A DNA stretch of 53,076 nucleotides from Halobacteriales archaeon QS_8_69_73 (GCA_003022945.1 PXRZ01000043.1:42086-95161); one strand, 5' to 3'. Shown: positions 41,979-51,402, counted from the stretch's first letter. A program made the numbers and translations. Notes: a model not told the origin generated them from the sequence alone.

Positions 41979-43369
41979 ACGTCCGCGTTCGCGGCATCTA
42001 CACGACGGCGCTGACGGAGCTGCTCGGCGACGGCGACGACTTCGAGATCGTCCAGGCGTCGCCGCCCATCCGCGAGCGGTTCGACCGGGAGTTCCCGGTC
42101 GCACCGGCCGACGCGACCGTCCGGACGACCGACGACCGCCAGGGCGTCGGCTTGGCCGGCGACCCCGAGGCGGTCGCGGCGCTGCGGGGGCGGCTCCGGG
42201 CGGTCGGCCGCGACGCCTTCGCCTGGTCGGATCCCGCCCCCCGCGGGGCGGTGTTCCGCGGCGTCGTCGCCGAGACGCTCGGCTCCGGCGCCGTCGTCGA
42301 TCTCGCCGTCGACGGCGACGCCGTCGAGGGCTTTCTCCCGTACGACCGCGTCGACGGCTACGTCGAGACCGGCGACGACTACCGGCTTCAGGTGGCGACG
42401 CCGACGCCGCCGTGGCGGGACGTCCGGCCGTCGCTGGCGACCGACCTGCGAGCGCCAGGCGGGCTGGTCGAACTCCGCCGCGGCGACGGCGGGCGCCGCG
42501 ACGAGACGGCCCGGATGGCGGAGCTACTTCCCGTCGACCCGCCCGAGGGGTGGACGCCGCGGTGGTCGCCGGCCGCCGACGACGCCTCCCTGGACGCGAT
42601 GGCGGCGGCGCTGGAGCGGGCGAGCGACCGCGCCGAAACCGTCGAGTCGGCGGTCGCGGCCGACGACGGCGGCGACGACCCCGGCCGAATCGCCGCGCCG
42701 CAGGCCGGCGCCTGGGTGTGGTTCGGCCGGGAGTCCCGCTTCGAGCTCGACGACGTCCGCCGGCGGGTGACGGCGACGATGCCCGGCCACCACCGGGCGA
42801 AGGCCGCCGACGACGACGCCAGCACGGCCGTCGACCTCGTCGAGGCCGTCTGCGGCGATTCCGGCGACGAGTTCCCCTTCGCGGCCGTCGCCGACCAGTT
42901 CGGCCCCCGCGAGGGCGGGACCCTCGCCATCGGTCACGGCAAGCCCGACGGCCGGGGGATCGTCCTCGGGCGGGGGGAGGTGGTCGAACGGGACGACGAC
43001 GACCGCTCGGTCACCGTCGAGCGGGAGATGACCGCCGGCGGCACCTACGACGCCCTCGACGTCGAGCGGCGGACCGGCGACGTCGCCCGGACGACGTTCG
43101 TCGAGGGGCGGTGGTGGTACCCGACGGTCTACCGGGGCGACGACGGCACGCGCCGCGGTACCTACGTCAATGTCTGCACGCCGGTGGAGCTGTTCCCCGA
43201 CGCTGCGCGGTACGTCGACCTGCACGTCGACGTGGTGAAGACGCCCGACGGCGAGGTCCGGCGGGTCGACGACGACGAGCTCGAGGCGGCCGTCGCCGCC
43301 GGCCACGTCGCCGAGCCGCTCGCCGACCGCGCCCGCGAGGTCGCCGCCTCCATCGAGAAGGCCCTGTAG
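41975..43369 (+). CDS. Probable ribonuclease FAU-1 (RNase E/G-like, DUF402)
   Basis: A 464-residue protein from the ATG at 41975. An S1-like N-terminal part (GAVFRGVVAETLGSGAVVDL at about 89-108) is followed by a helical middle and a C-terminal DUF402 domain (GRWWYPTVYRGDDGTRRGTY; ARYVDLHVDVVKTPDGEVR). FAU-1 proteins bind AU-rich RNA and take part in 5S rRNA maturation in archaea. The frame that continues upstream to 41444 is an overprint of the preceding gene. Complete. Confidence 0.9.
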   Translation: MNVRVRGIYTTALTELLGDGDDFEIVQASPPIRERFDREFPVAPADATVRTTDDRQGVGLAGDPEAVAALRGRLRAVGRDAFAWSDPAPRGAVFRGVVAETLGSGAVVDLAVDGDAVEGFLPYDRVDGYVETGDDYRLQVATPTPPWRDVRPSLATDLRAPGGLVELRRGDGGRRDETARMAELLPVDPPEGWTPRWSPAADDASLDAMAAALERASDRAETVESAVAADDGGDDPGRIAAPQAGAWVWFGRESRFELDDVRRRVTATMPGHHRAKAADDDASTAVDLVEAVCGDSGDEFPFAAVADQFGPREGGTLAIGHGKPDGRGIVLGRGEVVERDDDDRSVTVEREMTAGGTYDALDVERRTGDVARTTFVEGRWWYPTVYRGDDGTRRGTYVNVCTPVELFPDAARYVDLHVDVVKTPDGEVRRVDDDELEAAVAAGHVAEPLADRAREVAASIEKAL

Positions 43370-43465
43370 CGGCACCCGGAGCGCCGGGACACCGCCCCCC
43401 CGGAATGTCGGCTCACCGGGACGTCGACCGGTGCCGACTTGTTCGCCCGCCGCCTGTCGCCGGAC

Positions 43466-44104
43466 GTGAACCTGGATACGTACCTCGTGACCGGCGCGGA
43501 GCACTCGCCCGGTCGCTCGACGGTCGACGTCGTCGAGGCGGCCGTCGGCGGCGGCGTCGACGTCGTCCAGTTGCGGGAGAAGCCGGCGAGCGCGCGCGAC
43601 CGGTACCGCCTCGGTCGGGAGCTACGGGAGCTGACGCGGGCAGCGGACGTGACCTTTCTCGTCAACGACCGGGTCGACATCGCGGCGGCGGTCGACGCCG
43701 ACGGCGTCCACCTCGGCGACGACGACCTCCCGGTGTCGGTCGCCCGCGAGCAGCTGGGCGACGACGCCGTCGTCGGCCGGTCGGTCTCGACGCCGGCCGG
43801 CGCCCGCGAGGCCGAGGCCGCCGGCGCCGACTACCTCGGCGTCGGTGCGGTGTACGCGACCTCCTCGAAGGACACCGACCCGGAGGGCACCGAGATCGGC
43901 CTCGAACGGCTCCGGGAGATCGACCGGGCCGTCGACGTCCCGTTCGTCGGCATCGGCGGCGTGACCGTCGACGACGCCGCCGACGTGGTCGCGGCGGGCG
44001 CCGACGGCGTGGCGGTCATCTCGGCGATCACGGCCGCCGACGACCCCGAGGCGGCGACGGCGGCGCTGAACGAGGCGGTCGCCGACGGCCGAAAGCGGCG
44101 ATGA
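43466..44104 (+). CDS. thiE: Thiamine-phosphate synthase
   Basis: The GTG at 43466 gives 212 residues beginning MNLDTYLVTGAEHSPGRST; an in-frame TTG at 43439 would add nine residues and cannot be excluded. TIM-barrel motifs are complete: DVVQLREKPASARDRY (diphosphate side), FLVNDRVDIAAAVDADGVHL, GRSVSTPAGAREAEAAGADY, GVGAVYATSSKDT and VGIGGVTVDDAADV. The enzyme joins HMP-diphosphate and thiazole phosphate to thiamine phosphate. It overlaps the following SDR gene by 4 bp. Confidence 0.92.
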   Translation: MNLDTYLVTGAEHSPGRSTVDVVEAAVGGGVDVVQLREKPASARDRYRLGRELRELTRAADVTFLVNDRVDIAAAVDADGVHLGDDDLPVSVAREQLGDDAVVGRSVSTPAGAREAEAAGADYLGVGAVYATSSKDTDPEGTEIGLERLREIDRAVDVPFVGIGGVTVDDAADVVAAGADGVAVISAITAADDPEAATAALNEAVADGRKRR

Positions 44105-44847
44105 CCGGCGCGTTCGCTGGCCGGGTCGCGCTCGTGACGGGCGCCAGTTCCGGCATCGGCGCCGCGACGGCCCGCCGGTTCGCCGCCGAGGGCGCGGACC
44201 TGGTGCTGGCGGCCCGCACCGAGACGGCGCTGTCGACGGTGGCGGCGGAGTGCCGCGAGGCCGGCGTCGAGGCGCTTTCGGTGCCGACGGACGTGACCGA
44301 CGCGGCGGCCGTCGAGGCGCTCGTCGCGGCGACGACCGACCGGTTCGGCCGGCTGGACGTCGCCGTGGCCAACGCCGGCGTCGGCGGGGCCCGCGACGTG
44401 CCGATTCCGGAGCTACCGCTGGAGCAGTTCGAGCGGGTCACCGAGACGAACGTCCACGGCGCCTTCCACACGACCCGGGCGGTGCTGCCGGCGCTACGAG
44501 CCTCGGCGGGAGCGCTCATCTTCGTCGGCAGCTTCAAGGGCCGGTATCCGAGCACGTCGACGCCGGTGTATGCAGCCTCGAAGTGGTGGCTGCGCGGCTT
44601 CGCGAGAAGCGTCGCCGGCCGGGTCGGCCCGGACGGCGTCGGTGTCACCGTCGTCAACCCCTCGGGCGTGACGACGCCGTTCGGCTCGGAGTTCCGCGAG
44701 GAGCCCAACGAGACCGCCCTGGACGAGAAGACGACGCTGGACGCGGCGGATGTCGCCGACGCCGTCGTCTACGCCGCCGGTCGGGACGCGCCGGCGACGG
44801 TGACAGAGCTGAACCTCGACCGTCGGGACGTCCTCGCGCGGTTCTGA
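44101..44847 (+). CDS. Short-chain dehydrogenase/reductase (SDR)
   Basis: A 248-residue classical SDR. Its NAD(P)-binding motif is TGASSGIG at about 14-21, with NAG in VAVANAGVGGA, the catalytic Ser in FVGSFKG and YAASK at about 158-162. The ARTE sequence after the second strand suggests NADP preference. It is translationally coupled to thiE (ATGA), though no thiamine-related role for SDRs is known; the substrate is undetermined. The very long frame reaching upstream to 42412 is spurious. Confidence 0.92.
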   Translation: MTGAFAGRVALVTGASSGIGAATARRFAAEGADLVLAARTETALSTVAAECREAGVEALSVPTDVTDAAAVEALVAATTDRFGRLDVAVANAGVGGARDVPIPELPLEQFERVTETNVHGAFHTTRAVLPALRASAGALIFVGSFKGRYPSTSTPVYAASKWWLRGFARSVAGRVGPDGVGVTVVNPSGVTTPFGSEFREEPNETALDEKTTLDAADVADAVVYAAGRDAPATVTELNLDRRDVLARF

Positions 44848-44864
44848 CCGCCGACGGGGCCGGC

Positions 44865-46211
44865 TCAGCCCCGGAGCCGGCGGGCCAGTTCCGCCAGCCC
44901 GAGGCCGGCCGCCCCCGCTACGAGCCCGAGACCGGTGCCGTCGGCGGTCGTCTCCGCTGTGTCCGTCCCCGTCTCGTCGACCGCTTCCGTCGGGGTCGAA
45001 GGCGACTCGACGGTCGGGAAGGTGTAGACGGCGGCGGCCGCCTCGGGGTCGTCGGCCGAGAGGTCCCGCCAGCCGCTGGCGACGACGTGGTCGCCGGCGC
45101 CCCGTGCGGTCCAGAACTCGGTCGTCTCGTCCCGCCAGCCGCCGAGCTCGCGGGGGGCGGCCGGGTCCGAGACGTCGTGGACGCGGACGCCGCCGCGGTA
45201 CCAGGACGTGTAGAGGCGGTCGCCGGCGAACTCGAAGTTGTGCGCCGTGGTCCAGGTGCCGCCGAGCGTCGGGTCGTCGGTCGGCGGCGCCTTGATCCGG
45301 GCGAGTCGCTCGCCGGCCTCGTGGTCCCACAGCTCGACGCCGCCGACGGCCGAGGCCGGCGCCTCGGGGTCGGTCGCCCACGCCTCCTCGTTGAGCGCGA
45401 GCACCGGGTCGCCGGGGCCGCGGGGGGCCGCGGAGTGGTCGTTGCCGGGCAGCGAGAACGTCGCCTCCCGGAGTTCGGCCCGGGAGTCGACGCCGGCCAG
45501 CGCCTCGGGGTCGCGGCCCCGGAGGCCGGTCACGGTTGTCGGGTCGGCCGGGTCGGAGACGTCGACGAGCCACGTTCCGGCCTCCAGGTACGAGCAGTAG
45601 GCGACGCCGTCGACGACGGTGACGTCGTGCAGCTGCCGGAGGCCCGGGTCGACGTCGGCCCAGCGGTCGTCGGCGTCGACGACCGACCATCGGCCGACCG
45701 TCTCGCCGGTCCCGAGATCGACGCAGACGAGCGGGTTCCGGTCGCCGTCGTTGCCGCAGAGGTAGAGCGTCTCGTCGTCGAGGTCGACGTTGTGGTTGTA
45801 AAAGGGCGTCTCGTGAACGAGGACCCGCTCGGGGGCGGTGGGGTCGGAGATGTCGAAGACGATGGCCGCTTTCGGGACGTCGTCAAGGGGATTGGCCGGC
45901 CCCGCTACGGCGTAGCGGTCGCCGTACAGCTTCCCGTCTTGGACGCCGGCCATCGGCCCATCCGGGTGGTCGGCCAGCAGCGACCGACGCTCGGCCAGCA
46001 GCGTCGGCTCCGTCGGGTCGGAGGTGTCGACCGTCGCGAAGCCGTCGGTCGCCGCGACGTAGGCGATATCGTCGTCGTCGACGACCAGCTCCTTCGCGCC
46101 GGGGACCGATAGCCGACCGAGCGGCTCGAACGGTTCCGTCGCCCCGGCGCGGCCGACCGCCGGCAGCAGCAGCGTCGCGGCCCCCGCACGGAGGGCGTCC
46201 CGTCGTCGCAT
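44865..46211 (-). CDS. Secreted LVIVD-type beta-propeller protein
   Basis: A 448-residue protein with a Tat-like signal (MRRRDALRAGAATLLLPAVG). It has repeated blades of the type ATVDTSDPTEPTLLAERRSL, VFDISDPTAPERVLVHETPF, LVDVSDPADPTTVTGLRGRD and VHDVSDPAAPRELGGWRDET, the signature D(V/I)SDP of LVIVD repeats. A Thr-rich linker (about 405-430) leads to a short hydrophobic C-terminal segment GLGLVAGAAGLGLAELARR, which looks like a sorting or anchoring tail without a PGF motif. Likely displayed outside the cell; no enzymatic motif is seen. Confidence 0.87.
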   Translation of the reverse strand: MRRRDALRAGAATLLLPAVGRAGATEPFEPLGRLSVPGAKELVVDDDDIAYVAATDGFATVDTSDPTEPTLLAERRSLLADHPDGPMAGVQDGKLYGDRYAVAGPANPLDDVPKAAIVFDISDPTAPERVLVHETPFYNHNVDLDDETLYLCGNDGDRNPLVCVDLGTGETVGRWSVVDADDRWADVDPGLRQLHDVTVVDGVAYCSYLEAGTWLVDVSDPADPTTVTGLRGRDPEALAGVDSRAELREATFSLPGNDHSAAPRGPGDPVLALNEEAWATDPEAPASAVGGVELWDHEAGERLARIKAPPTDDPTLGGTWTTAHNFEFAGDRLYTSWYRGGVRVHDVSDPAAPRELGGWRDETTEFWTARGAGDHVVASGWRDLSADDPEAAAAVYTFPTVESPSTPTEAVDETGTDTAETTADGTGLGLVAGAAGLGLAELARRLRG

Positions 46212-46396
46212 CGCCGGCCCTAGGGCGGCGACACGTCTATCGGTTTCGCCGGGGACGGCAACGGACCGCCGGGGCGGTCGGTAGACCGAGACACGATATC
46301 GCGGGCGCCTCTCGGGGCGGTGCCGACCCGACGGGCCAGGGTTGTGAGCTCGAAAGGGAACGCGGATTCATGTACGAGGGCACGCTATCTCGGCCG

Positions 46397-47258
46397 ATGT
46401 CGGACGACGCCGACCGCGGGCAGCTGCTCGTCATCGTCGGGCTCATCATCGCGGTGAGCTTCATCGGGCTCGCGGTGGCGCTCAACGCCGCCATCTTCAG
46501 CGAGAACCTCTCGACGCGGGAGAGCGTCGACGCCGAGGAGGCGGCCGCCTACGCCGCCGTGGGAGACCGCCAGAGAGCGGGAGGCTGCCTCCGAGGGCGC
46601 CGACTTCGAGTTAAGCCGGACCGCCCATGCCGGCTGGCGGCTCGAACAGGACGCGAACCGCTCGTTCACGCCCGCGGACGACACCGACGCGACCGACTGG
46701 ACCGTCGCCGACGGCGTCCAGAACATCTCGGCCTTTGAGTTGAACGTGAACAGAACGAAGCTGTCCGACAGCGCTGACACCTCGGCGTTCCGACTGAACG
46801 TCTCCAACGGAACGACCCACTGGGAACTGTACGTCTACCAGGACGCGGACGGCGATATAAACGTCTCCGAGGGTGACCCCACCGATTCCTCCTCGGAGAA
46901 CTGCTCCCTGGCCGCGGACCGCGCCGTCATTGACCTTCGGAACGAGACACTGGCCGGGGACGACTGCAGCGCTCTCGACTTCTCGTCGGCCGTGAGCGGG
47001 CCGCTGGTGGTACGTTACGAGAATGTCCAGGACGGCAGCGGTACGGAGCGCGTCAACGGCACCTACCGGGTCATCGTCAACGGCTCCGATGCGGTCGCCA
47101 CCACCAGCGGCCAGCCCGACAGGTTCGACGCCACCGGCGGGTCGGCGCCGACGGCGACGGCAGTCGTCTACGCGGTTTCCTACGACAGCCACTACCGGCG
47201 CAACGACGTGGTCCACGATCGCGCGGGCCGATACGCCCCGCGGGCGGAAGCGTACTGA
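46397..47258 (+). pseudogene. DUF7261-like pilin/secreted protein with internal deletion and frameshift
   Basis: The first frame, from ATG 46397 (MSDDADRGQLLVIVGLIIAV), gives a charged N-terminus and one hydrophobic helix as in haloarchaeal DUF7261/pilin-like proteins, up to about AAAYAAV at 46560. The sequence then continues in another frame as ETAREREAASEGADFELSRT and remains open to a stop at 47258, with sequons (NRT, NGT, NVS) and a normal-looking C-terminal domain. A stretch of perhaps 30-40 residues between the two parts is missing compared with the family as I remember it. As written, the gene cannot give a full product. Confidence 0.7.
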
Positions 47259-47305
47259 GGCTTCAATCGACAGGGTTTCGGTCCGCCGGTTCGTGCGGGG
47301 AGATA

Positions 47306-50145
47306 ATGACCGACGACATCGTCGTCCGGGGTGCCTCCGAGCACAACCTCGAGGACATCGACGTGTCCATTCCGCGCGAGGAGTTCACCGTCGTCACCGG
47401 GCTCGCCAGATGGACAAACCGCAGGTCGAAAACGTCGAGGGGCTGTCACCCGCCATCTCCATCGACCAGAAGAACGCCGCCAACAACCCCCGCTCGACGG
47501 TCGGCACCGTCACCGAACTCCACGACTATCTCCGGCTGCTGTACGCCCGCGTCGGCACGCCGCACTGTCCGGAGTGCGGCCGCGAGGTGGGCGAGCAGTC
47601 CGCCCAGCAGATGGTCCGCCGACTGCTGGAGTTGCCCGAGGGCACCCGCGCGAAGCTGTGTGCGCCGGTCGTCCGCGACCAGAAGGGCGCCTTCGCCGAG
47701 CGCTTCGAGACGCTGGTGAGCGAGGGGTACACCCGCGTCGAGGTCGACGACGAGGAGTACGACCTCGCGACGGAGACGCCCGACCTCGACGAGAACTACG
47801 ACCACACGATCGACGTCGTCGTCGACCGGGTGAAGCTCCGCGAGGAGGACCGCTCGCGGATCACCGACTCCGTCGAGACCGCCCTCGAGGAGGCCGACGG
47901 CGTGCTGAAAGTCGTTCTGCCGGACCCGCCCGAGGACGCAGACATCGGCACCGAGTCCCGCTCGACGGGCGACCTGGCGGGCGACGCCGACGACCGCGCG
48001 GTCGTCGAGTTCTCCGAGGAACTCGCATGCACCGTCTGCGGCATCGACCTGCCCGAGATCGAGACCCGCTCGTTTTCGTTCAACTCCCCGCACGGCGCCT
48101 GCCCGGAGTGCGAGGGCATCGGCGAGACGAAGGAGGTCGACGAGGAGCTGGTGGTACGGGATCCCTCCAAACCGATCAAGGACGTGTTCGAGGCCTGGAG
48201 CTACGGCCGGTCGTACTACCGGACGCGGCTGGACGCGGTGGCGTCGCACTTCGACGTCGGCGTCGAGACGCCGTTCGAGGAACTCGATTCCGAGGTGCAG
48301 AAGCAGTTCCTCTACGGCACCGACGAGCAGGTCGTGTTCCAGCGCCGGACGAAGAACGGTACCCGGCGCAAACGGAAGCGCTTCGAGGGCGTGATCCCGA
48401 ACCTCGAGCGGCGGTACGTCGAGACGGACTCCGACGGCACCCGCGACCACATCGAGAACTACATGGCGACGACGACGTGTCCGGCCTGCGACGGCACGCG
48501 GCTGAAGCCCGAATCGCGGGCCGTTCTCGTGGGCGACACCGCCGTCACCGAGGTCAACCGAATGTCCATCGGCGACGCCCTCGCGCACTTCGAGGGGCTG
48601 GACGCCGACCTCGACGCCCGCGAGCGGACCATCGCCGAGGAGATCCTGAAGGAGATCCGCGACCGGCTGGGGTTCATGGAGGAGGTCGGCCTCGAGTACC
48701 TGACGCTGGACCGGGAGGCGGCGACGCTGTCGGGCGGCGAAAGCCAGCGCATCCGGCTGGCCACGCAGGTCGGCTCCGGGCTCGTCGGCGTGCTGTACGT
48801 GCTGGACGAGCCGTCCATCGGCCTCCACCAGCGGGACAACGACAAACTGCTGGACACGCTGGAGGGGCTGCGGGACCTGGGCAACACCCTCGTCGTCGTC
48901 GAGCACGACGAGGCGACGATGTGGCGGGCCGACAACGTCATCGACATGGGGCCCGGTCCGGGCAAGCGCGGCGGCGAGGTCGTCGCCAACGGCGACGTCG
49001 AGGAGGTGATGGACGCCGACGACTCCGTGACGGGCGACTACCTCGCCGGCCGCCAGACGATTCAGGTGCCGGACGTCCGTCGTGACGCCGACGGCCACCT
49101 CACCGTCCGCGGCGCCCGCCAGCACAACCTCGACGACCTCGACGTCGCGTTCCCGCTGGGCTGTTTCACGGCGATCACGGGCGTCTCCGGTTCCGGGAAG
49201 TCGACGCTGTTGCACGAGATCCTCTACAAGGGGCTGGTGCGGCGGATGAACGACACCGACGTCAACCCCGGCGACCACGACGCCATCGATGGGGTCGAGG
49301 AGATCGAGACGGTCCGGCTCATCGATCAATCGCCCATCGGCCGGACGCCCCGCTCGAACCCCGCCACCTACACCGGCGTGTTCGACCACATCCGGGAACT
49401 GTTCGCCGAGACCAAGCTCGCCAAGCGGCGCGGCTACGCGAAGGGCCGCTTCTCGTTCAACGTCAAGGGCGGCCGCTGTGAGTCCTGCGGCGGCCAGGGC
49501 ACCGTTAAGATCGACATGAACTTCCTATCGGACGTCTACGTGCCCTGCGAGGAGTGCGACGGGGACCGGTACAACGACGAGACGCTGCAGGTCACGTACA
49601 AGGACGCCACCATCTCCGACATCCTGGGAATGGAGGTCGACGAGGCCTACGAGTTCTTCGAGGGCCACACCGGCATCCGGCGGCGGCTGAAGCTGCTGCA
49701 GGACGTCGGGCTGGGCTACATGCGGCTCGGCCAGCCCTCGACGACGCTGTCCGGCGGGGAGGCCCAGCGCGTCAAGCTGGCCGAGGAGCTCGGCAAGCGC
49801 GACTCCGGGGACGCGCTGTACCTGCTGGACGAGCCGACCACCGGCCTCCACAGCGAGGACGAGCGGAAGCTCATCGACGTGCTCCACCGGCTGGTCGACG
49901 AGGGCAACACCGTCGTCGTCATCGAACACGAGCTGGACCTGGTGAAAAACGCCGACCACATCGTCGACCTCGGGCCGGAGGGCGGCGAGCACGGCGGCGA
50001 GCTGGTGGCGACGGGCACCCCCGAGGCGGTCGCGGCGGTCGACGCCTCCCACACCGGCCGCTACCTCCGGGACCTGCTGCCCGGCGTCGACCTGGAGGGC
50101 CCGCGGAGCGACCGGACGTCGGCGGCGGCCGCCGACGACGACTGA
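47306..50145 (+). pseudogene. uvrA: UvrA excinuclease subunit with about 100-nt deletion and frameshift
   Basis: The 5' part (ATG 47306, MTDDIVVRGASEHNLEDIDV) runs to FTVVTGL at 47404. UvrA should continue [20 protein letters not shown] and 15 more residues before MDKPQVENVEGLSP. Instead only five bases separate GGGCTC from the ATG of MDKP at 47410, in a different frame. So about 100 nt, including the first Walker A, are missing. The 911-residue remainder is normal: zinc fingers (CPACDGTRL; CESCGGQGTVKIDMNFLSDV), LSGGESQRIRLA, second Walker A TGVSGSGKSTLL and LSGGEAQRVKLA. UvrA recognises bulky DNA lesions. Translation could start at 47410, but the first ATPase site would be dead. Confidence 0.9.
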
Positions 50146-50184
50146 CGGTAGCGGTTAGTCGAGCGGAATTGGCAGACTTCAGCG

Positions 50185-50295
50185 ATGACGGTGGCGTGTC
50201 CGAACGCCCCCTCCCGCTCGCTGCGCGAGCGGTCGGCCCCGTTCGAGATCCCGCCCGACATCGGCCGACTGGCCGACTCTCGCTCGACTAAACAC
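50185..50295 (-). repeat. Dispersed intergenic repeat (GTGTTTAGT family), copy 2
   Basis: On the minus strand it reads GTGTTTAGTCGAGCGAGAG, then CTCGAACGGGG, GACCGCTCGCG, CAGCGAGCGGGAGGGGGC and ACACGCCACCGTCA. These are the same blocks in the same order as at 13214-13350. It lies between uvrA and a membrane protein gene. Confidence 0.65.
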
Positions 50296-50314
50296 GTTCC
50301 GACTAACCGCCACC

Positions 50315-50322
50315 GGATTTAT
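50315..50322 (+). promoter_or_regulatory. TATA box of the following membrane protein gene
   Basis: GGATTTAT lies 25-32 nt before the ATG at 50347, supporting that start and a leaderless mRNA. Confidence 0.55.
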
Positions 50323-50346
50323 GTCGGCCGTCGGCAACGTATCGGT

Positions 50347-51021
50347 ATGGTCTCGACCGTCGGGCTGGCGGACGGCGGGCTGGTGGTCGCCGGCCTCGTG
50401 CTGGTGTTTTTCGGCGCCGCGCTGTCGGTGTACGCGGTCGCGCTGTTGGGCTTCCTGCTGGGTGCCGGCGGCGCCTACACGGTCGCGCCGGCGCTGCTCG
50501 GGGCGGTCGGGTCGGAGGGCATCGTCGGCCTGGCCGTCGCGGTCGTCGCCGGCGGGCTGGTCGGGGCGGCGCTGGCGTACGTGGCGCTATCGTTCGCGAC
50601 GGCGGTGCCGTCGGCCGTCGTCGGCGCTTACGTCGGTCTCGCCGTGGTGGCACCGGTCGTCACCGACGGCGGGCTCCTCCGGTACCCGGTGGCGGCGCTA
50701 GGCGGGCTCGCCGGCGCCGTGGCGGGGGTGACGCTGACGAAGTTCGCGCTGACCTTCGTCACGTCGTTCTTCGGGGCGGCGCTCGCCTCGGGGGCGCTGT
50801 CGGCGTCGGCGTTCCGGGCGGCCCGCGAGGGACCGACGGTCGAGCCACTGCTCGTCGACCCGCTCGCGACGACGCCCGTCGCCGGTGCCGCGGTGCCGCT
50901 GTTCGCGGCGCTGTTCGTGATTGGGCTACTGTCGCAGGTCGGGCTGTTCCGGCTGGGGTGGGTGACCAGGCTGGCCGCGGTGCTGCCCGGGGCACGGGCG
51001 CTCGACAGCAAGGGTGGGTGA
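50347..51021 (+). CDS. Multi-pass membrane protein, DUF4203/TMEM198-like
   Basis: A 224-residue protein from the ATG at 50347 (MVSTVGLADGGLVVAGLVLV). About seven helices rich in Gly/Ala/Val are packed closely, with GLAVAVVAGGLVGAALAYVA and FGAALASGALSASAF typical of the DUF4203-type glycine-zipper fold. The C-terminal helix ends in GARALDSKGG. No catalytic residues are evident. Function unknown; channel- or scaffold-like roles have been proposed for distant relatives. Confidence 0.82.
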   Translation: MVSTVGLADGGLVVAGLVLVFFGAALSVYAVALLGFLLGAGGAYTVAPALLGAVGSEGIVGLAVAVVAGGLVGAALAYVALSFATAVPSAVVGAYVGLAVVAPVVTDGGLLRYPVAALGGLAGAVAGVTLTKFALTFVTSFFGAALASGALSASAFRAAREGPTVEPLLVDPLATTPVAGAAVPLFAALFVIGLLSQVGLFRLGWVTRLAAVLPGARALDSKGG

Positions 51022-51058
51022 CCCCGGACCGACCGGGGTGGTCGGGGGGCGACCGGCG

Positions 51059-51226
51059 TTACAGGTCGCGCGGCTGGACCGTCTTCCGGTCGTTCTCCTC
51101 GGCGCGCCGGGCGGCGTCGTCGAGGAGCTCCTCGACCTCGTCGTCGAGGGCGTCGTAGAAGTCCGAGGCGACGTTCATGTCATTGAGCGCTTCCTTCACG
51201 GCGGCTTTGACGATCAGGTCTGCCAT
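51059..51226 (-). CDS. Small histone-fold protein (DUF1931 type)
   Basis: A 55-residue gene found by reading the minus strand. It starts ATG at 51226 with MADLIVKAAVKEALNDMNVA and ends DRKTVQPRDL at a TAA (51059-51061). The pattern of a short helix, a long amphipathic helix (DFYDALDDEVEELLDDAARR) and a final TVQPRDL strand/helix is that of a single histone fold, as in the DUF1931 family of archaeal histone-like proteins. It is strongly acidic, so a classical nucleosomal role is doubtful. A very good TATA box lies 25-33 nt upstream, indicating high, leaderless expression. Confidence 0.87.
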   Translation of the reverse strand: MADLIVKAAVKEALNDMNVASDFYDALDDEVEELLDDAARRAEENDRKTVQPRDL

Positions 51227-51250
51227 ACACGTCGTGATTCACCGGGCGCC

Positions 51251-51267
51251 CTTATATAACTTCCCGT
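51251..51267 (-). promoter_or_regulatory. BRE/TATA of the histone-fold gene
   Basis: On the minus strand CGGGAAG is followed by TTATATAAG (51251-51259), one of the best matches to the archaeal consensus in this window, 25-33 nt before the ATG at 51226. Confidence 0.75.
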
Positions 51268-51402
51268 TTGAGGGCGGCGTGGCCGCTTCTACCGGCCGAT
51301 TAGCGCCGGGTATTCGGGGTCACGAGACTGCCTTCCGACCGGCGCGGCCGCCGCGGCGCCGACATGCGACAGTTTCGTACTCGCGCGGGTCGAGACGGCG
51401 GT

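Noticed and set aside
43370..43465. Possible THI-box riboswitch upstream of thiE
   Set aside because: Only about 95 nt are available and the conserved CUGAGA and ACCUGA elements are absent.
50061..50261. Small minus-strand frame containing SNGADRSR
   Set aside because: It is the translation of the GTGTTTAGT repeat, which recurs at 13214 in non-coding context.
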